This document shows, in pieces, positions 27,415 through 34,317 of a stretch of 34,317 bases of DNA. The stretch comes from a virus. Where the stretch lies: IMG/VR virus record IMGVR_UViG_3300033149_007081, positions 1 through 34,317 of that record; one strand, given 5' to 3'. The translations under genes were made by a program, and so were the position numbers. Below the pieces are notes generated by a model that saw only the letters and a list, made by a program, of their open reading frames with translations, made no database searches and was not told where the DNA came from. Numbering within the stretch: the stretch's first letter is position 1; each line of letters opens with the position of its first letter.

Positions 27415-28565
27415 TGAAAAGGATAATCGGACTTCTGCTCGGGGCGGTACTGGCCCTTGCTCCGGTGACGGCAATTACCGACGAGGCACCGGTGGTGATA
27501 AAGGTTCAGGAGGAGGACGGCTCTCCCTCCGGCTGGGTGTACGGGCTCAAGGTGACAAACGGCCAGCTTACCATCAATGCCGACGGGACGGCGAGTCTGA
27601 ACTTCGGTACGGCGACGGGGGACATTTCCGCAGTCGGTGACGGGGCGTCGGGGGCGGTGTTTACGGCTGACGGAGCCGGCAATACTCTGTACTTTGAGGG
27701 ATCTACCGCCGACGATTACGAGATTGCTCTCACTGCGGCCGACCCGGGTGCGGATTACACGATCACCCTTCCCGCGACTACCGGTACAGTATATGTGTCG
27801 GGGGGTACCGATGTCTCGCTGGGGGATGGCGGGACCGGCGCGAGTCTGAGTGACCCGGGCGCGGACAAGATATTGTTTTGGGATGATTCGGCGAGTGCTG
27901 TGACCTGGCTCTCTGTCAGTACAGGGCTGTCGGTAAGCGGCACGGATCTCACCGCTTCTCTCGGAACGGCGGTAGATACGAGCGAAATCACCGATGACAC
28001 GATACTGGCCGCTGACCTGGACGCCACAAACACGGAAGCCGATAACGATATTGTCACCTATGACTCGGCATCCGGTGGATTTACCTTCAACATCCCATCC
28101 GAGATCATCACCGCTGGCACGAATCTTTCCTGGTCGGGGGCTACCCTCAACGTGGATGATGCGTTTTTGGTGAACAATGCCAATGACGTGACAACCGGCA
28201 CCATCACCATGGCAGGGGTGATACTGGAGGGAGGTACTTACGACACTACCCTGCAAGCGGGCACTCCCACCGCCTCTGTCACCTATACTCTCCCGGGTGC
28301 GGACGGAACGAGCGGGTATCTGCTCTCCACCAATGGCTCCGGCACTCTTTCCTGGTCTCAGGTGGGGGATTCGGCAATCGCCGCAGGAGCAGTGGACGGG
28401 GGCAGCGGAGGGGAGATAGCCGACAACACCATAGATGCGAACGATCTGGCGGCCACCCTCACCTTCGCTGATGGAGATCTGATAAATCTCGGCGGCATCA
28501 CCATGTCCGCCTCCACCGACGAAGGACTGGTACGACGCAGCCTCGAATTCGATCAAGGTATATGA
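27414..28565 (+). CDS. Fibre-like protein 1 with signal peptide (383 aa)
   Basis: TGATG overlap with the preceding stop. MKRIIGLLLGAVLALAPVTA is a Sec signal peptide. The mature part is Gly/Ser/Thr/Asp-rich with tail-fibre features (…ITLPATTGTVYVSGG…, …FWDDSASAVTWL…, …YLLSTNGSGTLSWSQVG…). About 125 residues (27801-28175) are repeated in the next gene at ~83% identity. A signal peptide on a fibre-like protein is unusual. Confidence 0.7.
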   Translation: MKRIIGLLLGAVLALAPVTAITDEAPVVIKVQEEDGSPSGWVYGLKVTNGQLTINADGTASLNFGTATGDISAVGDGASGAVFTADGAGNTLYFEGSTADDYEIALTAADPGADYTITLPATTGTVYVSGGTDVSLGDGGTGASLSDPGADKILFWDDSASAVTWLSVSTGLSVSGTDLTASLGTAVDTSEITDDTILAADLDATNTEADNDIVTYDSASGGFTFNIPSEIITAGTNLSWSGATLNVDDAFLVNNANDVTTGTITMAGVILEGGTYDTTLQAGTPTASVTYTLPGADGTSGYLLSTNGSGTLSWSQVGDSAIAAGAVDGGSGGEIADNTIDANDLAATLTFADGDLINLGGITMSASTDEGLVRRSLEFDQGI

Positions 28566-28575
28566 AGGAGGCTGG

Positions 28576-31140
28576 GTGAGCATTTCGGGAGGTACCGGCG
28601 CACCTACAGACGCGAAATACGTGGTTTACGATACACTGAACGGTACGCTTTCCGGGGAGATGCTACTCGCTGGCAGCGCCGACGGAATTGATCTCTCCGC
28701 CTATTCCGCAAACGGCACCTTGACCATCTCTTTCGATGCGACAGAGGTGGGTACTGAGACTTGGGGAAGCGGTTCCGCTATCACCTGGACCTTTGACGCT
28801 TCGGCAGGGACGGACGCGGCGATTACCTTCGGCGATGGAGTGGTGAATGTCTCCGCCGGTACTCTCCAGCAGGGGGGAAACGCAGTCTACTATTCGGGAG
28901 GGACGGATGTAACACTGGGAGACGGAGGGACGGGGGCAAGCCTGGGTGACCCTGGTGCAGACCGGATTCTTTTCTGGGACGACTCGGCAGGGGCGGTGAC
29001 GTGGCTCACTGCCGGCACGGGACTGACCGTCTCCACAACCACCATCTCCGCGGACCTCGGCACGGCAATAGACACGAGCGAGATTACCGACGACACGATA
29101 CTCGCTGCCGATCTCAACGCAACTAATACCGAGGCGGATAATGACATACTCACCTATGACTCTGCCTCGGGTGGATTCACCTTCAACACTCCCTCGGAGA
29201 TAATCACTGCAGGTACCAATATCTCCTGGTCCGGCACGACACTGAATGTGGACGATGCCTTCATCATTAATAGTGGTGATGACACCACCTCCGGGGAGAT
29301 ACAGTTTGCTGATCAGAAAGGCCCGGGGTGGGGGAGTGATAATGACTGGAATTCGCTCTATGATGAGACCACCGATGACAGGTTGGAGTTCGTCCATACC
29401 GCCGGGGCTGGAGCGGACGTCTACTGGGATCTCAACGATAACGCGGCAGACTCCACCTTTACCATCACCAATACTGACTCCACTTATGAAGCGAATGTAG
29501 ACATAGAGGGAGACTTGACGGTTGGGGGCACCCTTACCGTTAGCGGTGGCACCGAGTCCTTTATCGACTTCACTTCCAACGGCTCCTCTCCTTCCGGTGC
29601 GGGCACAAACAGCATCTACGTGGTCTCGAATGTCTTCAAGCTTAAGGAAGGTGGCTCCGAAAAGGACATTGTCACTCCAGGGGACTCAGTGACTTGGTCG
29701 GGTGCGACCCTAGATGCGAGTGGAGTAACTAACTTCCTCATCCCCTATGGTACCTCGGCGACGGCGGATGCGGCGGGGGAAATAGCGATAGATTCCGACG
29801 ACGAACAGTTTCAGCTTGCCTTCGGTGCGGGGCCGACGGTGATCAAGTTTGATTTTACCGGTGATTCCAACGGTTATGTGCTGAAGAGCAACGGCTCTGG
29901 GGTGTTTACCCTCCAGGCGGACGCAACTGGTGGCTCTCCGACGTGGGATACGGTGGGAGATCCGGTAGCGGATGCGAGTATCAGCCACGATGCTGGGGAG
30001 GAGACAAGTTTCATATACGGGGGTAACTTCACTACAGGCAGTCAGTTTTTGATCCATCAAACTGGCGGTGATCCCAGTGGCGGTATTCTCTTTGAGGTGA
30101 AGGCGGACGATAGCAACGTCACTGTGGCGCAGTTCGGAGATGGTACCAACGTGTGGAAAATAGCTCAGGATGGGAGGCTCTCCAATTTTGGAGGTGCTGA
30201 TCTCAACTTCGCCGCTGCCTCCGATCTGCTGATAGGCGGCTCCCAAATCTCCTCTGACGCACTCTCCGATGTCGCTTCAATAGCCATGCTTGACGAGGCA
30301 GAAACGATCTCTGCTGACTGGGATAATACCGCCAACCCTTGGGCGGATAATGAGGTATCGGATACAATCACTGTCGGCTCTGGGGGCTCTGTAGATGATG
30401 CCGCAATACCGGCGGGGGTGACGAGAGACACGGAATGGGATACGGAATCCGAGGTGGAGACGGCTTGGGGGAGTGTGAATATCCTCCTTGAGACTGAGAT
30501 AGATGCAAGCTCGGAGTTGGCGGCGATTATGGATGACGAGACGGGTTCCGGTGCGCTCGTGTTCGGTACTTCCCCGACTATCAGTGGTGCGACACTGAAC
30601 GGCAATACCGACGCGAGTGGCGGCGATTTCGCTCTTCCCACCGTCGCGGCTGGCCCTGCTGCACCCGATGCGGATGGGGAGATAGAGCTTGATTTCGCTG
30701 ACGGTTCCGTGGTTGTGCAGTGGGGTAACAACCATGCGGAACTGGCAAGCTCCACCGACGTGGTAATAGGCAAGCTCATCCATTCCTTCGCTGCAACGGT
30801 ATTTGACCCGGACACGATCCAAAGCACTATCGACCAGATTCCCCTCAAAGCGATAGAGAGTTCCGAGTTTCCTCACGGGATAGTCATTACCGACATCTAC
30901 CTCAAAACAGACGCGTCCTCCACTTATTCGGTGGACGTCGAGAACTGGGATGACCCGACTACCATCAATGCTTCCAACGGGACGATTGATACCATTGCCA
31001 CCAGCTCCAGTTCGGAAGTTCAGGAGGACACGATCACCTACGCGACAATAGGCGCAGGGCAGATCATCATGCTTGATCTCCCCACTACCGATATCAATTG
31101 GTTCTACATTCAGGTAGAGTATTATGAGCCGATTGCTTAA
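28576..31140 (+). CDS. Fibre-like protein 2 (854 aa)
   Basis: GTG 28576 with AGGAGG upstream. Long beta-rich Gly/Thr/Ser/Asp protein with shared segment S-G-G-T-D-V-T-L-G-D-G-G…L-N-V-D-D-A-F (28897-29271). A long C-terminal part includes …VIKFDFTGDSNGYVLKSNGS… and a final beta domain. No signal peptide is seen, unlike its partner. It is a probable receptor-binding or side fibre. Confidence 0.7.
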   Translation: MSISGGTGAPTDAKYVVYDTLNGTLSGEMLLAGSADGIDLSAYSANGTLTISFDATEVGTETWGSGSAITWTFDASAGTDAAITFGDGVVNVSAGTLQQGGNAVYYSGGTDVTLGDGGTGASLGDPGADRILFWDDSAGAVTWLTAGTGLTVSTTTISADLGTAIDTSEITDDTILAADLNATNTEADNDILTYDSASGGFTFNTPSEIITAGTNISWSGTTLNVDDAFIINSGDDTTSGEIQFADQKGPGWGSDNDWNSLYDETTDDRLEFVHTAGAGADVYWDLNDNAADSTFTITNTDSTYEANVDIEGDLTVGGTLTVSGGTESFIDFTSNGSSPSGAGTNSIYVVSNVFKLKEGGSEKDIVTPGDSVTWSGATLDASGVTNFLIPYGTSATADAAGEIAIDSDDEQFQLAFGAGPTVIKFDFTGDSNGYVLKSNGSGVFTLQADATGGSPTWDTVGDPVADASISHDAGEETSFIYGGNFTTGSQFLIHQTGGDPSGGILFEVKADDSNVTVAQFGDGTNVWKIAQDGRLSNFGGADLNFAAASDLLIGGSQISSDALSDVASIAMLDEAETISADWDNTANPWADNEVSDTITVGSGGSVDDAAIPAGVTRDTEWDTESEVETAWGSVNILLETEIDASSELAAIMDDETGSGALVFGTSPTISGATLNGNTDASGGDFALPTVAAGPAAPDADGEIELDFADGSVVVQWGNNHAELASSTDVVIGKLIHSFAATVFDPDTIQSTIDQIPLKAIESSEFPHGIVITDIYLKTDASSTYSVDVENWDDPTTINASNGTIDTIATSSSSEVQEDTITYATIGAGQIIMLDLPTTDINWFYIQVEYYEPIA

Positions 31141-31360
31141 TCTCATTCTCATCATCACCTTGCTTCTGCTCTCTTCCCACCTTAGCGCTGGGTCACGGGC
31201 TATCCTAGGTGTTGCAGGTGGCCCGAGGTCGGTACTCACTATCGACTATGGTGAACCGGTAAAAGGCATTGCCGAAGGAGACTATTTTGTCCTGAAGGTA
31301 CTTAAGGTGAGAGGGAGCAAGGTGGATTATGGTTTTGTGAGACTGGAGGTTGAGGAGTGA
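31124..31360 (+). CDS. Small exported protein (78 aa)
   Basis: ATG 31124 overlaps the previous gene by 17 nt. MSRLLNLILIITLLLLSSHLSAGS is a clear signal peptide or membrane anchor. The remaining ~55 residues look like a small beta domain (…GPRSVLTIDYGEPVKGIAEG…). No family recognised. Confidence 0.6.
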   Translation: MSRLLNLILIITLLLLSSHLSAGSRAILGVAGGPRSVLTIDYGEPVKGIAEGDYFVLKVLKVRGSKVDYGFVRLEVEE

Positions 31361-32145
31361 GAAAATTCTACCCTGTGTTGTTGGTTTTCTCTCTTTTTGC
31401 ACTCCTTGCAGTTCTCCGCCCTCCTGTATCGGGGGAGGTTATCGCTATCATCCGTGCCCCAAGCGCTGGTGGGGGGGGCGACTACTGTGACTCCTGTACA
31501 CCGGGTGACCCCACAGACATCTTCTGCGAAGACTTCGAGGGGACGGGATACAACTGCTCCTGGTCGGAGACTATCGGCACGGGTGGGAGCATTGACGAAG
31601 ACGCGACCATAGACAGCAATTTCACCTGTTCTGACTTGGGTAGTGAGGCACTTGAGGTAAGCGTTGGGGCAGATGCGAATACCACCTACACTGTTCATGA
31701 TACCGGTTCCGCCTATAGCGTCTTCAAGATCAAAATGTACTTGGTGGTAACTGCGGCGAACTTCGGAGGAACTAGCCAGAACGAGATAGTGGCGAGTCTT
31801 ACTTCCGCAGCCGGCACCGGGGACAGAATGGTTGATATCTATCTGAATACCGATGCCAGTTCTAATCTGAGATTCAGGTTTAGCTACTACTATGGCTCTG
31901 AGACAGCGTACAGCTCCACAATCTCAACCGGTACCCAGTACGAAATATACATCTCCTGGGATAGCGGGAATAATCTCACGATAGACTTGAACGGAACCAG
32001 CGTCGTCAACGACAACACGCCGGGCTCCGGTACTATCAGGTATGTTCAGATAGGCAGATTGTTTGGGGCATCTGAGCGGAGTTGGACTATCCAGTGGGCA
32101 GCAATGGGAGCAGATGATGATACGGAACCGTCTGATTGCTCGTAG
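31357..32145 (+). CDS. Exported LamG/concanavalin-like protein (262 aa)
   Basis: GTG start overlapping the previous TGA (GTGA). MRKFYPVLLVFSLFALLAVL… is a signal peptide. F-C-E-D-F-E-G-T-G-Y near residue 60, then long strands such as Y-S-V-F-K-I-K-M-Y-L-V-V and Y-E-I-Y-I-S-W-D-S-G-N-N-L-T-I-D-L-N-G, fit a concanavalin A-like carbohydrate-binding fold. Confidence 0.6.
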   Translation: MRKFYPVLLVFSLFALLAVLRPPVSGEVIAIIRAPSAGGGGDYCDSCTPGDPTDIFCEDFEGTGYNCSWSETIGTGGSIDEDATIDSNFTCSDLGSEALEVSVGADANTTYTVHDTGSAYSVFKIKMYLVVTAANFGGTSQNEIVASLTSAAGTGDRMVDIYLNTDASSNLRFRFSYYYGSETAYSSTISTGTQYEIYISWDSGNNLTIDLNGTSVVNDNTPGSGTIRYVQIGRLFGASERSWTIQWAAMGADDDTEPSDCS

Positions 32146-33709
32146 TCTGTTCTTGCTTGTAGTGTTTGCTATCGCTATCGCGCCGGGGGCGGCGGTCGCA
32201 ACCACCTACTACGTGGACAATTCAATCGCTGATTGTGCGGGAACCTATAACCCAGCTACCCGGTCCTGTACGGGTGGCAGCTATACCTCCTATGATACCA
32301 TTGCTGAAGCGGAATCTGCCATGTCCGGCGGGGATACCGTCATCATTCGCGGAGGTACATACAACGAGCGGGTGACCATTGACCAGTCAGGTTCCGGCGT
32401 TGGAAGCGAGACCACCTTTGAGGTGTATGCTGGGGAGACGGTCAATATGGGTGGATCGTCTCAGAGCGGCGGGTTTGTGATTAACGCAAGCTACGTGAAG
32501 GTAGACGGCAACCGGACTGGGACGAGTGACGGTCTCATAATCACAAATCAGCCGGGAACGTGCGGGTGGTCCAATGCGGGTATCCAGATAGACGGTGACT
32601 ACGTGATCGTCCAGGAATGCAATATTGTCGAGTGTGAGCGATACGGGCTCAAGACCAGCAACGATTCGGATCACTGTACTATCAGCGATAACTACTTCGC
32701 CAGAAACGGCCTTTGTGCCGCCGAGATCCACGGTACCTATAACGATATTCTAAGAAATGAGGTAGTGGATGGGAGGACCGAGGCGGACTATGGCTGCACA
32801 TCCTACGACGCTGACGCATTCCGGTACCATGGGACGAATCTCACCTTTGCGTATAACTACATCCACGGGTTCGACTACGCCAACATCTATTCCGGCGATA
32901 GCCCCCACATAGACGCTTTCCAGACATTTGACGGTGGAGCGAGTGACCCGGAGGGGGATTACTGCACTTTCGAGTACAACTATGTGGACTTCTACGATGT
33001 AGTATGTTCCTGGTCTCAATGTGCTGACGATGGTGCTCACGGGGTATTCATGAGAGCGGAACAAGACGCTGATCACATAGTCGTGCGTTACAATCTCTAC
33101 TTTGGTATGGTCTTCATCAACTCCAGCTCCGACGACCATGACTGGGAAGTTTACGGCAACACGATAATAGGCAATCCCGGAGTCTGCTCTGAGAATGGCA
33201 GAACACTCGGTACAAACTGCTGGCCCACTGCGATACAGTTGCATCACTCCATTGGCTCCGATATCGTGAAGAACAATATAATGACGGACTTCGACGGTAC
33301 CCATACCAACTTCCTTGATCACGACGGTAATGCGTCTCTCTCTTCCGACGGGAATATCACCTATGATGCCGACGGTAGCGATGTTTACTGTACGGGTACA
33401 GACAACGGAGACTGCAAAGGCGGACTGAACCAGTATGATACCGATCCGGGGCTGGTCGATATTGACCCAACCGGCGGTATGGATGTGAGGCTCAGCGCGG
33501 GTTCAAATGCTATCAACTCAGGGGCGACGATTGGATCGTCCGGGAATCAGGATGATGGTATTGACCCATCTGTAGCGCTTTCTAGCTGGCCCGACTCGGT
33601 GACGATTCTGGACCAGGACGACTACGGTTCGGGTTGGGAGATAGGGGCATATCTGTATTCGGGGCGTAAGATGGTAGGTGTAACAATCTCAGGAGCGACG
33701 GCAAAATGA
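32117..33709 (+). CDS. Exported right-handed beta-helix protein (530 aa)
   Basis: ATG 32117 with GGGAG six bases upstream (an ATG one codon earlier is possible). MIRNRLIARSLFLLVVFAIA…A-V-A-T is a signal peptide. The mature protein begins T-T-Y-Y-V-D-N and has G-D-T-V-I-I-R-G-G-T-Y-N-E, the usual start of a parallel beta-helix, followed by many N-x-I/V turns. Proteins of this type bind or cut polysaccharides. Confidence 0.75.
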   Translation: MIRNRLIARSLFLLVVFAIAIAPGAAVATTYYVDNSIADCAGTYNPATRSCTGGSYTSYDTIAEAESAMSGGDTVIIRGGTYNERVTIDQSGSGVGSETTFEVYAGETVNMGGSSQSGGFVINASYVKVDGNRTGTSDGLIITNQPGTCGWSNAGIQIDGDYVIVQECNIVECERYGLKTSNDSDHCTISDNYFARNGLCAAEIHGTYNDILRNEVVDGRTEADYGCTSYDADAFRYHGTNLTFAYNYIHGFDYANIYSGDSPHIDAFQTFDGGASDPEGDYCTFEYNYVDFYDVVCSWSQCADDGAHGVFMRAEQDADHIVVRYNLYFGMVFINSSSDDHDWEVYGNTIIGNPGVCSENGRTLGTNCWPTAIQLHHSIGSDIVKNNIMTDFDGTHTNFLDHDGNASLSSDGNITYDADGSDVYCTGTDNGDCKGGLNQYDTDPGLVDIDPTGGMDVRLSAGSNAINSGATIGSSGNQDDGIDPSVALSSWPDSVTILDQDDYGSGWEIGAYLYSGRKMVGVTISGATAK

Positions 33710-34089
33710 AAAGACTACTGCTTCTTACAATCGTCATTTTCTTTTTCATCTCCTTCACCTTCGCGCAGTCTCCACCCTACGTGAAGCTGGCGTGGGACTC
33801 AAGCAGCGAGGCGGATCTCGCCGGGTACAAGCTATATATAGGCACTTCCACTCGACGGTATTCCGCCACCTTTGACCTGAAACTGGCTGATCTCCCCGAT
33901 CAGTCCAATCCTCAGTGGGAGGTGAGCTACCCGGGTTTCAAGAACGGTGGCACGTTTTACTTTGCCGTCACTGCTTATGACTTAGCAGGCAACGAAAGCG
34001 GTTACTCGAATGAGGTGAGCTATACCTTTACCGATACCACTCCCCCTGCCATTCCTCTGAACCTGACACTCGTTGAGGGGGGTTCTTGA
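33706..34089 (+). CDS. Exported fibronectin type III protein (127 aa)
   Basis: ATGA overlap with the preceding stop. MKRLLLLTIVIFFFISFTFA is a signal peptide. One FN3 domain follows: V-K-L-A-W-D-S-S-S-E-A-D-L-A-G-Y-K-L-Y-I-G … Y-F-A-V-T-A-Y-D-L-A-G-N-E-S-G-Y-S-N-E-V. A Pro-rich tail begins another strand (T-T-P-P-A-I-P-L-N-L). Confidence 0.8.
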   Translation: MKRLLLLTIVIFFFISFTFAQSPPYVKLAWDSSSEADLAGYKLYIGTSTRRYSATFDLKLADLPDQSNPQWEVSYPGFKNGGTFYFAVTAYDLAGNESGYSNEVSYTFTDTTPPAIPLNLTLVEGGS

Positions 34090-34094
34090 GAGCG

Positions 34095-34317
34095 ATGAAG
34101 GTGCTTGACGATTTCCTTGCTCCCGCGGTTCTCCTCATGGCTTGGCTCGGGTCTTTCGAGTGGAGACTGCGGAACAAATGTGATCACCGGTCGCTTGATT
34201 ATTTGAAGGCGCAGATGGCCAGGATGGAGTCGCATCTTTGGGATATCATGCAGGCGCAACACATAAAGCCCAGTGTGGAGCCGCCGGAAGAGATAAAGAA
34301 TAATGGCAAAGTGCGAG
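34095..34317 (+). CDS. Membrane-anchored helical protein (partial, 3' end outside)
   Basis: ATG 34095, open to the end of the window (74 codons). A short hydrophobic stretch (F-L-A-P-A-V-L-L-M-A-W-L-G) precedes a charged helix (…LDYLKAQMARMESHLWDIMQ…) and a Pro/Glu tail. It could be a lysis-accessory or tail-associated membrane protein; no family recognised. Confidence 0.5.
   Translation, partial: MKVLDDFLAPAVLLMAWLGSFEWRLRNKCDHRSLDYLKAQMARMESHLWDIMQAQHIKPSVEPPEEIKNNGKVR

Noticed and set aside
27396-28583. 395-codon minus-strand frame antisense to fibre 1
   Set aside because: An open frame arising from the Gly/Thr/Asp-rich codon pattern of the plus-strand fibre; no SD and no family motif. 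The same applies to 28663-29397 and 30277-31239.

Overview
The window is part of the genome of a tailed double-stranded DNA bacteriophage (Caudoviricetes). It carries a large terminase, portal, scaffold, major capsid protein, decoration-like protein and fibre genes in the usual late-gene order. Strong Shine-Dalgarno (SD) sequences and sigma70-type promoters (TTGACA/TATACT) point to a bacterial host. Several proteins with Sec signal peptides suggest a Gram-negative-like host. A viral ring nuclease (AcrIII-1/DUF1874) implies a host that uses type III CRISPR with cyclic tetra-adenylate signalling. I cannot name the host. No tRNA, rRNA or CRISPR array was seen.

Layout. (1) 2-289: the 3' end of a rightward gene, probably PAPS-reductase-like. 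(2) 127-9394: one long leftward, presumably early, transcription unit starting at a promoter near 9463-9490. In transcription order it encodes a 164-aa hypothetical protein, a candidate attenuator, two small proteins, AcrIII-1, a half-length DnaN-like clamp protein, a frameshifted small gene and a tiny membrane protein. Five small Cys proteins follow (5859-6935), then a MoxR-type AAA ATPase, a DUF2201-type VWA protein, and sixteen more small Cys proteins (127-3290). The 21 small genes are paralogues (20-82 aa) with a conserved N-terminal motif (M-[IV]-[DN]-L-x2-[QIA]) and a C-terminal three- or four-cysteine module ending in W-x-C. Most overlap by 4, 8 or 11 nt. (3) 9395-10401: a divergent control region with perfect palindromes, six TGACAC iterons at alternating 21/27-bp spacing, and a 158-nt G-free tract. 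(4) 10402-12482: rightward small genes, a D12-class adenine methyltransferase and an HTH/zinc-finger protein. (5) 12483-13261: an AT-rich, palindrome-rich gap that could be an origin or control region. (6) 13262-15442: small genes from an apparently leaderless promoter, including a zincin, zinc ribbons and a broken serine recombinase. (7) 15481-34317: the morphogenesis block, from terminase through GroES-like co-chaperonin, portal, scaffold, capsid (interrupted by a group I intron), LAGLIDADG endonuclease, decoration-like protein, glycosyltransferase-like proteins, beta-helix proteins, two related fibres and a run of secreted proteins.

How it may work together. The leftward operon looks like a host-takeover and counter-defence unit. 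The AcrIII-1 call is backed by an ungapped match to remembered catalytic positions. The small-Cys array embedded around a MoxR/VWA chaperone pair is the best candidate for an undescribed system, and its function is unknown. Three genes (serine recombinase, capsid, glycosyltransferase) each show a frame change with an apparent loss of tens of bases. This could be real decay, recoding or an assembly problem and should be resolved from reads before biology is built on it.
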